From positions 1-54,973 of the IMG/VR virus record IMGVR_UViG_3300046752_000076: DNA of 54,973 bases. One strand, written 5' to 3'. This document shows, piece by piece, positions 16,578-25,900 of the stretch (position 1 is the stretch's first letter; every line of letters starts with the position of its first letter). The notes under the pieces are model-generated. The model did no database searches. It was not told where the DNA came from and was given only the letters and a program-made list of their open reading frames with translations. A program made the position numbers and the translations under genes. Source of the stretch: a virus.

Positions 16578-16788
16578 TTGCTTCTTTGACCCTTGCTATT
16601 AGAGAAGCTGGTTCTTCTTTAGCGATTATATAAATATGGTCGCCAAGACAAACTTTACATCCCCAACCCTCCGATGGTTTTCCTGCTTCGTCCAAAATAC
16701 CAAGAGGTATGCTCATGGTAAATTTAACAGTAGTCGGATCGAAAAAATGTTTGTGATTTTCAACGTCAGTGTAAGTAATAAATTTCAT
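16567..16788 (-). CDS. Unknown small protein (73 aa)
   Basis: MKFITYTDVENHKHFFDPTT starts a compact 73-aa protein with strands and two Cys (WGCKVCLGDH). The C-terminus ends in a short helix (LIARVKEANGV). Its end overlaps the oxygenase start by 11 bases, so the two are probably co-translated, and it could be a partner of the oxygenase or of the adjacent fibre. Not recognised. Confidence 0.6.
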   Translation of the reverse strand: MKFITYTDVENHKHFFDPTTVKFTMSIPLGILDEAGKPSEGWGCKVCLGDHIYIIAKEEPASLIARVKEANGV

Positions 16789-16796
16789 AGTGTATG

Positions 16797-17087
16797 TTAG
16801 TCTCCGTCTGGAAGATTGTTTACCTCTACTGCTTCAGCAGCAGTCTCAGTTGGTGATAACGGCATAGCTGGAACGTTACTGTAATCGTCTTCTATGTCGT
16901 CTGGAAAACTGGCTGGGTGATCGCGTAACGCTGTACGATACGCAACCCAATCAGTCTTTGCTGTATTGTATGCAGAGTAGCTTGTTGAGTTTTCCAAGAG
17001 CTTGATTATTTCTATGTCACTCTTTGCTAACTTATCATCTCTAGCCGCCCTCATGTTTTTCATAAGAAGTTCTTTATCAACAGCCAT
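16797..17087 (-). CDS. Tail-fibre assembly chaperone-like protein (96 aa)
   Basis: The middle of this 96-aa protein reads MRAARDDKLAKSD ... KTDWVAYRTALRDHPASFPDD. The R..RD..L..SD...W..YR.ALRD.P pattern is that of phage tail (fibre) assembly chaperone families such as PF16778. An acidic C-terminus follows. The ATG at 17087 overlaps the stop of the large glycine-rich fibre gene, and such chaperones usually lie right after their fibre. It likely helps fold or attach that fibre. Confidence 0.7.
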   Translation of the reverse strand: MAVDKELLMKNMRAARDDKLAKSDIEIIKLLENSTSYSAYNTAKTDWVAYRTALRDHPASFPDDIEDDYSNVPAMPLSPTETAAEAVEVNNLPDGD

Positions 17088-19231
17088 TAGCTTTCTCCGT
17101 TATATTTCATCGAAGGGTTCTCAGAGCAGTATGTGTACGGAAAGGATCGTGGCGTACCATCTGCGCCCTCACCCCAGATGATACGTACACCCCCAGGAGC
17201 ACCGTTGCCGCCGCCGCTGGAAGTTCCCGAACCACCGCCTCCACCGCCATGCGTACCGCCAACACGGACGCGATTGCCCCCGCTTCGTTCTTCTCGGCCT
17301 GTGAATTGGTTCTCGCCCCATGCACCTCGCGTACCGCCCGAACCACCGCCTCCACCGCCGTAGAAGTTAGCAGAGCTATTGTTATATGAAGTCCAATTAC
17401 CAGACGAACCGCCTAGACCAGAACCAGCATTAATATCTGATCTTGGTTTAACATTACCGTCTACGCCTCTCCAACCCTGACCATCTAGGCCAACGCCACC
17501 GCCGCCTCCTTGACCATAAGTTGAAGAATAGTTGTATCCGCAACCACCGCCGCCTCTAACACCTCGGTCACTGCTACCAGCCCTATCTTGATTACCTCTA
17601 TATCCAGCCGCACCCATTCCAACACGGCTACCGCCAGCATAGTAAGCAGCACCGCCACCATAGTGAAAGCCGTTTACAGAAGAACCGAGACCAGTGTTTA
17701 CTGCATAACCACCACCGTCACGACTGTCGTTTGCACCGTAACCACTTCCTTTGTTCCAATAATCAAGGCCATTTGGAGTGTGGTCCAACCAAGTTTTCTG
17801 ACCATTAGGATTGGAGGTTTGGTAGCCAGTGTAGCCACCACATTCACCGAATATAACAGTTTGACCGCTAGGGTTGACTATGAAACTTGATCCAGCACCA
17901 TAGCTTGAAACGTTGCTTTCACTTTGACGACCCAAGCCAACATAGACGTAATACACATCTCCTGGAGAACAGCTAATACCGTTCATCCAAGCAAGACCAG
18001 CAGCACCGCCTGCGTCGGAGGCCCAATTGTACGCACCCCCAGAACCGCCGCCTACTGCAACAGCACAAAAGGATGTAACTCCACTTGGCACTGTCCAGCG
18101 AAACTTTACTAATTGATAGTTACTGCCAGCACACCACCAAGTACTATTATCGGCATTAAAGCCCATGTAGCCATGTTTTGCGTAACCTGATGCACCTGTC
18201 AAATCGTCATAATAGGATTGGGTGGTGTAATTTATGGCATAGTGTGAACCCCAAGCACAGCCATATCCATCATTATATAAATAGGGAGAAGTGTCATCAT
18301 TTACATCATGAACACGTCTTAATGCACCAGAAGATTTAAGTGGATTGCAAGCGTTATCTGAAGTAGCTTGATCGGCAGATTTATCTTGAGTGTTTTGTGG
18401 ATTAAAGTTAGCATTATTCGGCCCGAAGTATCTTGCGCCGTAAGGGTCGCCGTATGCAATATTTTCAGTATAAGTTTTGGATACTGTTCCGTATGAGCCT
18501 AAATCTATTGTTATCGTTAGGCTGTGTGCAGAACTTGCTGCCACAATGTCACCAACATTTGTAAGATAAACTCGACCAGTAGCCGCGTCTATTTGTGGTG
18601 TTACGGCACTATTAAATCCAGATATGTTTGACATAGTAAAAACAGGAGTTGCATAACTGGTTGTCGTAGCAGCAAGGATATCTTGTTCGCCAGTAGTATT
18701 ACGAATTATTTGATTTCCAAGAGAGGCTGGGAAAGTAGGCGTAGTACCAGTAGGTACAATTTCAAGTTCATAGGTAAATTCGGTTTGTTCATCGGTGCGA
18801 CCATAAGGGTAATCTACCTTTACCTTGAAAGTATATTTACCTTCAGTGCCGCTACTAGGAGTGCCGTAAAAACGAGCCTCACCCATATCTTGATCGGTGC
18901 TGTCGCTATTTTCAGCCCACGAAATACCAGAAGGTAATCCCGTCGTAGGTGCAATAGCTTCATAGGTAACTTGACCAGACGCGGTTTCAAACGCATTATC
19001 TATGTAAAAGTATTGATCTATTGTAGGAATACTTACGCCAACATCGATCATTACTTTTACAGTAGCACCAGGTTCTATAAACCCACCGTGGGAAGCATTG
19101 TTTATGTTAGGGTGGCCTTTAGCTATCTTCACAAAGCCACCAGCCGCAGTAGAAGCCGCAGTAGTAGCCGCACCACCAGCTATATTATAGTCGCCACTGC
19201 TTATCTTATATGAACGTCTTTTCTTAGCCAT
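17087..19231 (-). CDS. Glycine-rich tail fibre / adhesin (714 aa)
   Basis: Residues 1-270 contain Ig/cadherin-like beta repeats (YTFKVKVDYPYGRTDEQTEF; SLTITIDLGSYGTVSKTYTE). From about residue 370 the protein is dominated by Gly runs separated by Ser, Asn, Tyr and aromatic residues (GGGSGGAYNW, GGGGGSGG, GGGGCGYN), ending in VRIIWGEGADGTPRSF. The Gly-rich WTVPSGVTSFCAVAVGGGSGG block resembles known glycine-rich adhesin modules that form polyglycine-II bundles at fibre tips. It is followed by a fibre-chaperone-like gene. The likely role is receptor binding; the receptor is unknown. Confidence 0.8.
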   Translation of the reverse strand: MAKKRRSYKISSGDYNIAGGAATTAASTAAGGFVKIAKGHPNINNASHGGFIEPGATVKVMIDVGVSIPTIDQYFYIDNAFETASGQVTYEAIAPTTGLPSGISWAENSDSTDQDMGEARFYGTPSSGTEGKYTFKVKVDYPYGRTDEQTEFTYELEIVPTGTTPTFPASLGNQIIRNTTGEQDILAATTTSYATPVFTMSNISGFNSAVTPQIDAATGRVYLTNVGDIVAASSAHSLTITIDLGSYGTVSKTYTENIAYGDPYGARYFGPNNANFNPQNTQDKSADQATSDNACNPLKSSGALRRVHDVNDDTSPYLYNDGYGCAWGSHYAINYTTQSYYDDLTGASGYAKHGYMGFNADNSTWWCAGSNYQLVKFRWTVPSGVTSFCAVAVGGGSGGAYNWASDAGGAAGLAWMNGISCSPGDVYYVYVGLGRQSESNVSSYGAGSSFIVNPSGQTVIFGECGGYTGYQTSNPNGQKTWLDHTPNGLDYWNKGSGYGANDSRDGGGYAVNTGLGSSVNGFHYGGGAAYYAGGSRVGMGAAGYRGNQDRAGSSDRGVRGGGGCGYNYSSTYGQGGGGGVGLDGQGWRGVDGNVKPRSDINAGSGLGGSSGNWTSYNNSSANFYGGGGGGSGGTRGAWGENQFTGREERSGGNRVRVGGTHGGGGGGSGTSSGGGNGAPGGVRIIWGEGADGTPRSFPYTYCSENPSMKYNGES

Positions 19232-19235
19232 GCTA

Positions 19236-21086
19236 TTATTCCTCTATGCCATACACTCGCACAATGATGTTGTCTTGATCTGTAGTAACCACAAGCTGTT
19301 CACCAGCAGATGCCATGATGCCAGTACGCTCTAAGATTTCATTTGAGGCGATTTCAGCTTTATCGAATTTGTCTCCTTGAGGAAGTTCAAAGAAACGCTT
19401 TTCACGCATGTAGTCTTCGCCGTTGAAGAAAAGATCGTACTTGCGATTTGCGTCACCATTTGTGTCTGTCCAGATGGTGTTCGTAACAAGCAGTGTTTGG
19501 TCATCGTGTGGTGCAGTAGATGGCTCGTCCACGATTGATACGGCTTGGCCCATGCCTGAGTGGTTGGAGCAATATGTGTAAAGTGTGTCTGGTGCGTTTG
19601 ACGGTACTGTCCACTCGATTACTCTTGCTTGACCGTTGTACGTTACGTGGTTGGTGTTCCAATCTGCTACCGTTGATGTGACTAATGTGTAGTCACTGGT
19701 AGATGATGGGCTACCCATTTGCCATATCATGCCGTCTGTGTACGCCGTACCACCAGCATGTGTGCCGTTCGCAGTAGTTGAGAAGTTCAGAGGGTGTCCG
19801 TTGTTGCTAGTGTCCATCTGATAGATACGATATGTGTGACCTCTAACAAAGGTAAGTTCTGCAACTGCACCAGTAACAGCGCCTTCAATAAACCTGTTCT
19901 GATTATCTATGCTGGCAACTTTTATACCGATTGGCTGCTTGGCGTAATGCTTGGATTGTGTCCAACTAACCCCAAGGTTTGATGTGCTGTACTTTTGACC
20001 GCCAGATACTACGAGTACGAAGTTAGTACCTTCGGCTCGAACATCGACAACCATGGCGTTCGTAACTCCTGATGGGAAGTCAAATACTGTGTAACCCGTT
20101 GTGGGCAGAGGTGAAGCTGTTGTGTAATCTGCGTATGCTACCTTGCCACCTGAGTAAGCTATGTAAATCTTACCGTCTGTAGCGTCTGTAGCAATTGCAG
20201 CCGCACCAATCATGTGACCGCTTACACCTGTTGGCGGTGACATAGAGTTTGATGTAAACTCAGCCTGTGCTTCGGGCGTATCGTCGTTCGATATGTAGTT
20301 GAAACCTGTTGAAGTACCAACAATGAAACGTTCTTCATTAGTTTTGACACCAGCAATCTTTGTGATAGCGCCTAGACCCCAAGTAAACGCAGTGTTGTAG
20401 GTAGCTGCTGCTGCTCGCCAGTCTGCAATTGTGTTCACAAGAGAACCAGAACTTCCTGGAACACCTTGTACGTACGCCATTGCGAAGGGGCCGTCTACGT
20501 TCGTAGCCCAAAGAATGTTATCGCCTGCTGTCATGCCGTAGTTGCTTGCTGAATTAGCTGCGCTACCACTGTCATTTACATAGTTGTCTATGTCATAAGT
20601 ACTGCCATTGTCAGGCGATCTTAATATTAATTCTGTCCCACTATGAAACCAGATTGGGTTTCCTAGACGTGTGGTATCTTGAACCATGTAATGATAGTCT
20701 ACACCGCCAACTGTTTGCTTAGTTTGGTACGCTAATATCTCTTTTGCAGCGATTGGCGTGGAAGCCGTGTTAGCTGACGCTGGTTCGACTGGCGTTGTTT
20801 TCATGTCTGTAACAAGAACTTCGGTTCTGTGACCGATCAAATCTAGCGTGTTCCCTGCATCTGCTGTTGTGTAAACCACAGAAGCATCAGAAGGTGTTGC
20901 GTCGTAATTTACGAAGTCACCTGTCTGGTATGTCTTGTCTGAGATATACACGTTTACGTTGGCTGCTACTGCACCATCGTTCAATACGTTTACGTTAAAG
21001 GTAGCCACTTTCGCAGAAGGTACAGTATATACAACTTCTGTGTCGCGGCTTCCGACTAATTTCTTTCCTAATAATCCGTTTGCCAT
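19236..21086 (-). CDS. Tail protein with cupredoxin-like domain (616 aa)
   Basis: The N-terminal part (LGKKLVGSRDTEVVYTVPSAKVATFNVNVLNDG) is a beta-sandwich seen in phage tail proteins, followed by propeller-like repeats (IYIAYSGGKVAYADY; FVLVVSGGQKYSTS). Residues about 412-515 form a cupredoxin domain: LTFVRGHTYRIYQMD, then GHPLNFS, and YTYCSNHSGMGQAVSI. The His, then Cys-x2-His-x2-Met, correspond to type 1 copper ligands. The C-terminal 90 residues (YDLFFNGEDYMREKRFFELP) resemble a tail anchoring domain. It belongs to the fibre block; the domain is common in marine viral structural proteins, but its use there is unknown. Confidence 0.75.
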   Translation of the reverse strand: MANGLLGKKLVGSRDTEVVYTVPSAKVATFNVNVLNDGAVAANVNVYISDKTYQTGDFVNYDATPSDASVVYTTADAGNTLDLIGHRTEVLVTDMKTTPVEPASANTASTPIAAKEILAYQTKQTVGGVDYHYMVQDTTRLGNPIWFHSGTELILRSPDNGSTYDIDNYVNDSGSAANSASNYGMTAGDNILWATNVDGPFAMAYVQGVPGSSGSLVNTIADWRAAAATYNTAFTWGLGAITKIAGVKTNEERFIVGTSTGFNYISNDDTPEAQAEFTSNSMSPPTGVSGHMIGAAAIATDATDGKIYIAYSGGKVAYADYTTASPLPTTGYTVFDFPSGVTNAMVVDVRAEGTNFVLVVSGGQKYSTSNLGVSWTQSKHYAKQPIGIKVASIDNQNRFIEGAVTGAVAELTFVRGHTYRIYQMDTSNNGHPLNFSTTANGTHAGGTAYTDGMIWQMGSPSSTSDYTLVTSTVADWNTNHVTYNGQARVIEWTVPSNAPDTLYTYCSNHSGMGQAVSIVDEPSTAPHDDQTLLVTNTIWTDTNGDANRKYDLFFNGEDYMREKRFFELPQGDKFDKAEIASNEILERTGIMASAGEQLVVTTDQDNIIVRVYGIEE

Positions 21087-21095
21087 ATTATCCTC

Positions 21096-21464
21096 TTAAC
21101 TTTGTGATAGGAAAAAGACTTTGGACGGAGACATTTGAAAAGCGTTTAACGCTGACGTAATGCTCGTCTGTAGTCCACCGAGAGCCGCTTGCTCTGTTGC
21201 GCTTGCTGCTTGTACGGCAGCAATTTGAGTTGAACCTTCTGTCTGAAGCTCGCTGACTTCAGTATTACCTTGGGCGACAACAGCATTAATTTGTGTTGTA
21301 CCTTCGGAAGAAACGGCACTCAGGTTCGCATTGCCGTTAAAAATTTCTATCATGCGAGTTAGATAAACTAAGTCAGCATTTGGTGTGGATGCGTTCAGAC
21401 CCTGTAGTCGTGTAGATAGCTCGTTGGCTAAAGACTGCTGGTCTGCTACTGATATATTAGGCAT
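21096..21464 (-). CDS. Small coiled-coil tail-associated protein (122 aa)
   Basis: A 122-aa protein with Ala/Gln/Glu-rich helical repeats (TQINAVVAQGNTEVSELQTE; STQIAAVQAASATEQAALGG) that suggest a trimeric coiled coil. It ends FQMSPSKVFFLSQS. It overlaps the 180-aa gene upstream by 8 bases and is 9 bases from the cupredoxin-bearing gene. A fibre shaft component or connector is likely from composition and place. Confidence 0.65.
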   Translation of the reverse strand: MPNISVADQQSLANELSTRLQGLNASTPNADLVYLTRMIEIFNGNANLSAVSSEGTTQINAVVAQGNTEVSELQTEGSTQIAAVQAASATEQAALGGLQTSITSALNAFQMSPSKVFFLSQS

Positions 21465-21999
21465 CTAGGGTACTCCCGTTGAAAAGGCCACCGTATAGCT
21501 GGGATATAATAATCCCCTGCTGGATTACGGTTGGTGTTGTTTGGAAAGCTTGGTTCGCATAGGTTTGCGAAAGATCACGCGCTGCCTCTGATGCTGCTTG
21601 TGCAGTTTCGGCGGCTGTCTGTGCAGTTTCAGAAGCGTTCTCGGATGATAGTGCTTCAGATGCGCTTTGCTCTGCATCAAGTCTTTTGACTTCCATATCT
21701 GCAAGAGCAGTAGCTTTGAAATTGTTGAGATCAGAAAAGAGTTGGGTAAATGAGGCTATCTCATTCGTAGCCCCGTCAGTACCAATTTTCAGAAACAGTT
21801 TTTCACTACCAGCAGTGTTATCGTAGGTAAATGTAAACGTATCAATGTCACCAGTTGCCTGATTAAATATCTTACTTAAAAGCGTAGCAAGCGATAAGCC
21901 GCCCATCTCCGCGTCTTCAAGATAGGTATCAAGAAGAGTAATGCCCGTATTCTGCGAGCGAAAATTTAGCTGTTCACTGGGTACGCGTGTACGTGCCAT
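21457..21999 (-). CDS. Tail-fibre N-terminal/shaft-like protein (180 aa)
   Basis: The first 80 residues (RVPSEQLNFRSQNTGITLLD ... DTFTFTYDNTAGSEKLFLK) look like a fibre attachment head. Residues 85-150 are an Ala/Ser/Glu coiled coil (SASEALSSENASETAQTAAE), a common phage-fibre shaft element. The C-terminal QGIIISQLYGGLFNGSTLDA is short and hydrophobic. ATG and upstream stop overlap (TAATG). Likely one part of a segmented fibre together with the 122-aa protein. Confidence 0.65.
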   Translation of the reverse strand: MARTRVPSEQLNFRSQNTGITLLDTYLEDAEMGGLSLATLLSKIFNQATGDIDTFTFTYDNTAGSEKLFLKIGTDGATNEIASFTQLFSDLNNFKATALADMEVKRLDAEQSASEALSSENASETAQTAAETAQAASEAARDLSQTYANQAFQTTPTVIQQGIIISQLYGGLFNGSTLDA

Positions 22000-22283
22000 T
22001 AGTTTTTATCTCCACACTTGCACTCTGGGCAATGAGCCATCTTTGCTAGTTGTGCTAGTCTCGAACCAGACATTCCTATTAAGTCCTCTGCGTTTGTTAC
22101 TCGTCCTGCCACGTCGCCAAGATCACGCTGTAGGCTTTCTCTAGTTTGTGATATTGCCCTAATAAGGTCTGCTATGTCGTCCCTTATAGGTTTCAATTCT
22201 TCTTCTAGTCGGGCGTTAATATATTCACGAGTATCAGTATCTATTTTCGAAGCCCAAGCGCTGCTAGGTACGGGGTTTGTCAT
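21999..22283 (-). CDS. Small coiled-coil protein with C-terminal CPECKC (94 aa)
   Basis: A 94-aa helical protein (TREYINARLEEELKPIRDDI) ending in HCPECKCGDKN, a short Cys cluster that might bind metal. Start overlaps the portal stop (ATGA), so it is coupled to portal translation. No membrane span. Possibly a portal-associated or assembly factor. Not recognised. Confidence 0.65.
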   Translation of the reverse strand: MTNPVPSSAWASKIDTDTREYINARLEEELKPIRDDIADLIRAISQTRESLQRDLGDVAGRVTNAEDLIGMSGSRLAQLAKMAHCPECKCGDKN

Positions 22284-24196
22284 TGTTTCGGAGCCTCTCT
22301 CATCGGTACTAGGTTGCCTCTTTCCACCTGACGCTCGATATTTTCTTGGGGCTGTACGTTTGCACCACGTAGTTTTTCCATCATCATCATCTGCTGTGAC
22401 GGGGTTGGCCCCTCATTTTGCTGTTCTTTTGATATTTTAAACTGATCGAGGTCTGATACACCCATACTTCGTATGGCTTCTTCGACGATTTTGCCTGAGT
22501 TATATTCCATCGCCATACCTGTTTCGTTAAGAGTACGAAGCATAGTAATCCAAGTTTCGGCGTTACGCGTGGGTTCGAGCGGCAGCGTTCCGTCTACGAC
22601 TAGGTATTCTATCTCTCCTTGTATGTCTTGGAGAGAGAAATCGAGGTATCCATCCTGCACCATATCAGCGACTTCGGATGCGCTATCACTATCAGCAATA
22701 CGGATAGAGCTTTGTGGCGCAAAGAAGTCTTGTATGTTGGCTACCATCATTCGTACCATTGGTCGTATTGAAGTTGCGGAAATCGTACGGGAGAGAACGC
22801 CTAACCTTTGCGAGCCTAACTGCGTAAGGCGCTGTATCTCTGTCGCCGTACGGATGCCGTCACTGGTTGGCATCCCTTGCTGCGCGTCAGAAGCGGCGGA
22901 TAGGCGTTGTTTGAGTTCACCCATTGCTTGAATATCTTGCCAATGCCCACGCGTAACGTCTGGTATTTGAGAAATAAATACGCCCTCACCTGGCTTTACA
23001 CCTGGCAACGTTCGTACGATGCCGTGAGGGTTCCTATCGATAAGATCGCCAATCGCTATTTGTGTGGGATCAACGAACATTAGATTAGTAAGGGCGGCTT
23101 GCACGTTATCGACACGCGAACGTAAGAGCCATGTTGCAACATCGTGTAACGGGAGGAGCAGATCGTACAACGATTGCGAATAGGTCTTATGGGCGTCGTG
23201 GTACAAGCCGCCTATAACGACAGGGAATTGTCTGCCGTATGGATTTAGCTGGCAACGGATAACTACGTTCTCGTCCAGAATTGTGACGCATAGCCACAAC
23301 TGATCTATCTGAGGTATACCTACCTCATAACCAGCTAACCTTACCCAAGTCTCATCGACAACACGGCTGTCACCTAATGCAAAGAAGGTTCCGCCGCTTT
23401 CACGTCGATTGCGTTCTGCTGGGTCTATACTTAGTCCTCGTCCTGCTTCTTTGTGCCATCTATGTCCGTCCCAGCCACCAGCAGGAGGCGTGAGGCGGTT
23501 GCGGAGCGACGGGTACTTCTTGAGTTTGGGATACATTCCCGTTTGGAGGAGGCTGTCGAAAGAAGAGAAATCAGAGAAGATGATGTATTGCATCCGTTCC
23601 CAGTCTCCCCACTGTACTCTGGGGTCGTGGAATACGCGTCTCGGATCGAAGTTTGTGATGTGGTTTGTTCGGCTCGAAGCATCCCACGTAACTTTCGTGG
23701 GTGCGTATCCGTACCGAATACTGTCAAGAAGGTGTTGGGCAAGGCGTGCTTCTCCTGCTGTTCTACGCATTTGCTGGTGTAGCAAACGCTCGATGATTGC
23801 AGATGATTTACGTGACTTGCGGTTTAAACCTTCAAGCTGAAACATTGGGTTACGGCCTGTCAGGGCGCTCATTAAATATGTAAGTACCGTGTCTGATATG
23901 GCACGGGTATCTGCTATAACTGCCTTTTCTCTAAACTGGGTAGCATGGGGATCGACATAAACGTCGTGCGCTCTATCTGCCTGTGTCCAGTGTTCATGCC
24001 TACGAGAAATGCGGTCATAGGACATCTGCATTGCCGAACGGACGTAATCCACTATACGCTGCTCCTGTTCTTCGGATAGCAGCATTGAAATGTCCTCATA
24101 AGCCATGAGGGCATTAGCGTGTTCGGATAAGTCTACGACGATGCCGTCGCCATCAGGAACATAATCCGCACGGTAATTTGTTGTAGTCAGTGCCAT
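22280..24196 (-). CDS. Portal protein (podovirus type, 638 aa)
   Basis: A 638-aa protein with portal features: an N-terminal helical part (EQRIVDYVRSAMQMSYDRIS), a middle WDAS...TNFDPRRVFHDPRV segment, the stem-loop region about residues 330-420 (LLPLHDVATWLLRSRVDNVQ; NLMFVDPTQIAIGDL), and a C-terminal Glu/Gln/Met-rich barrel-like tail (SQQMMMMEKLRGANVQ). It lies directly after terL with 39 bases between, the standard order. Its length is nearer to long podoviral portals than to HK97-type portals. It would form the dodecameric DNA gate. A GGACGAC motif sits in the gap before it. Confidence 0.85.
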   Translation of the reverse strand: MALTTTNYRADYVPDGDGIVVDLSEHANALMAYEDISMLLSEEQEQRIVDYVRSAMQMSYDRISRRHEHWTQADRAHDVYVDPHATQFREKAVIADTRAISDTVLTYLMSALTGRNPMFQLEGLNRKSRKSSAIIERLLHQQMRRTAGEARLAQHLLDSIRYGYAPTKVTWDASSRTNHITNFDPRRVFHDPRVQWGDWERMQYIIFSDFSSFDSLLQTGMYPKLKKYPSLRNRLTPPAGGWDGHRWHKEAGRGLSIDPAERNRRESGGTFFALGDSRVVDETWVRLAGYEVGIPQIDQLWLCVTILDENVVIRCQLNPYGRQFPVVIGGLYHDAHKTYSQSLYDLLLPLHDVATWLLRSRVDNVQAALTNLMFVDPTQIAIGDLIDRNPHGIVRTLPGVKPGEGVFISQIPDVTRGHWQDIQAMGELKQRLSAASDAQQGMPTSDGIRTATEIQRLTQLGSQRLGVLSRTISATSIRPMVRMMVANIQDFFAPQSSIRIADSDSASEVADMVQDGYLDFSLQDIQGEIEYLVVDGTLPLEPTRNAETWITMLRTLNETGMAMEYNSGKIVEEAIRSMGVSDLDQFKISKEQQNEGPTPSQQMMMMEKLRGANVQPQENIERQVERGNLVPMREAPKQ

Positions 24197-24228
24197 AGAG
24201 AAACATTTACTCCTATAATAACCCTACA

Positions 24229-24238
24229 GTCGTCCTTA
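24229..24238 (-). promoter_or_regulatory. GGACGAC boundary motif, copy 7
   Basis: Minus strand AATAAGGACGACTGTAGGGT followed by TATTATAGG; the TAA is the terL stop. TATTAT lies about eight bases after the core. The portal start is 33 bases further. Shares GGACGACTGTAG with copy 2. Confidence 0.55.
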
Positions 24239-25900
24239 TTCGCCCCAACCGCGCCATGCGCCGTTTTGCTTATTAAGGTCTGATTGTTGGCTCCATAAAC
24301 TGTCGCCTGCTTTGGGAAGTGCAAAGTTAGGCGGTGAATAGTATTCGCCCGTAGCTGGCGTACGAGCGAGAACATCGAGGCCGATTGATAAAGCATCAAC
24401 CATATCGTCGTGCGTACCCGATGGGAACGTCTGCATTTCGTCGTGAAAGTCGTCGAGCCAGTTGGCTGCGCTGGGTATAAATACCCTACCGCCTTCGATA
24501 AGTGGGAGTACAGAAGCTAGTCGAGATACCTTGTCGCTAGATACTTTATAAGGGATGACTGAAACACCGCTCTCACGTTTAAGTTCTTGGATTAAAGATT
24601 GACCCGATGCTTTGTCCTCGATGTAGATGCCTCGTAAGCCTCGACCTCTCCACTGGTTGTTGAGAACAATCATTCTTCGTTTAAGATCGGGGAACTCGAA
24701 GCGCTCTCGTACAACGTCAACGATGTAGATGTCGCCAGTTGCGTCTAACCCCATAGTCATCATTACTGAGAAATCGCTATCCTGTCGGGCTTTGAAGGCT
24801 GTGTCTGCCGCTATTATGAGAGTGTTGAATTTTTCTGGCTTCATATCCTCTGGGTAGGTACGCCACCAGTGAGATCGGATCATGTTACCACCTTGGATGT
24901 AGGGTGTCTGTTGGTACAGTGATGCGAACTCTCTAGGGTTTAGTCTTTGACGACGTTCCAAATCTTCGAGGGTAAACCGTTCGGGCCATAGGGCGCTCTT
25001 TTCAGTCTTACGTATGTATCTTTTACCAGCGCCAAGTTTGCTGGCTTCGCCAGGTGCGAGGTACTCTGGGTGTTCGACTGGTAGATTGGAACGGGAAATT
25101 TTACCAGCGTCTCCTTGAATTGCTTTTTCTTCGATGGCTGGAAAATTGATGTGAAGCCAACGTCCTTCGTTCCAGTCGTCGGTTTGCATGAGCCGTCCTG
25201 CGAGGTCGTCGGGGTGCCAACGGGTGAGTATGATGATTTGTGCTGGGGGTACACCGTCGATGTCGGGTTGGAGACGCGTAGAGAGAGCGGATATATAATA
25301 ATTCCAGACTTTATTTCTCTGCGTGGCACTCTCAGCTTCCTCTCTAGACTTTAATGGGTCATCAAACAGTAAAAGATTTGCGGCTCGACCTGACGTTGTA
25401 CCGCCAACGCCTATGAAATACGCAGCTCCACCGCCTGTCGTACGCCATTGGTCTACAGCTCTGCTGTCTTGTGACATTTCAAACTCTGGAAATGCTTGCG
25501 TAGTTAGCGGTTCGTTGCAGAGATCACGGACTTGTCGCCCAAAGTCGGTAGCAAGTTGGGAGTTGTAGGACGTGGACATGATGAAACGGCTGGGTTTTCG
25601 CGACATGAAGTACGCAGGGAATAGAATAGAGCCGTACGTAGACTTGCCGTGTCGTGGTGGCATGGTGATGAGTAGGTTTCGTACAGGTACTTCCTCTGTC
25701 TTCTCGCGTTCGGCTGCCGACAGGTTGTGATGCGACGTGAGGGTGTTCTTCTCTAGTTTGTCGAGGGCGTCGATCATGTCGAGATGGAACTGAGGTAGCT
25801 TCCAGTTGGGCATTTGTAGACGTACCCACCCAAGAAGGCTCTCTTCTGCTGCTTTTAGCTTGAGTAAATGCTTGGCAGCGTCCTGTGCAGTTACATTCAT
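24236..25900 (-). CDS. terL: Terminase large subunit
   Basis: A 554-aa terminase with all key motifs. Walker A is PPRHGKST (residues 81-88), Walker B is LLLFDDP (D180, D181), and the coupling region TRWHPDDLAGRL follows. The nuclease domain has LIIAADTAF (first Asp), YIEDKASG and the final HDDMVDALS. These place it in the Terminase_6 family that cuts and pumps phage DNA into the prohead. Its ATG overlaps the terS stop (ATGA). Family assignment is firm; the packaging mode (headful or other) cannot be read here. Confidence 0.95.
   Translation of the reverse strand: MNVTAQDAAKHLLKLKAAEESLLGWVRLQMPNWKLPQFHLDMIDALDKLEKNTLTSHHNLSAAEREKTEEVPVRNLLITMPPRHGKSTYGSILFPAYFMSRKPSRFIMSTSYNSQLATDFGRQVRDLCNEPLTTQAFPEFEMSQDSRAVDQWRTTGGGAAYFIGVGGTTSGRAANLLLFDDPLKSREEAESATQRNKVWNYYISALSTRLQPDIDGVPPAQIIILTRWHPDDLAGRLMQTDDWNEGRWLHINFPAIEEKAIQGDAGKISRSNLPVEHPEYLAPGEASKLGAGKRYIRKTEKSALWPERFTLEDLERRQRLNPREFASLYQQTPYIQGGNMIRSHWWRTYPEDMKPEKFNTLIIAADTAFKARQDSDFSVMMTMGLDATGDIYIVDVVRERFEFPDLKRRMIVLNNQWRGRGLRGIYIEDKASGQSLIQELKRESGVSVIPYKVSSDKVSRLASVLPLIEGGRVFIPSAANWLDDFHDEMQTFPSGTHDDMVDALSIGLDVLARTPATGEYYSPPNFALPKAGDSLWSQQSDLNKQNGAWRGWGE

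Noticed and set aside
17133-17363. Plus-strand proline-rich frame
   Set aside because: It is the complement of the glycine codons of the adhesin gene.
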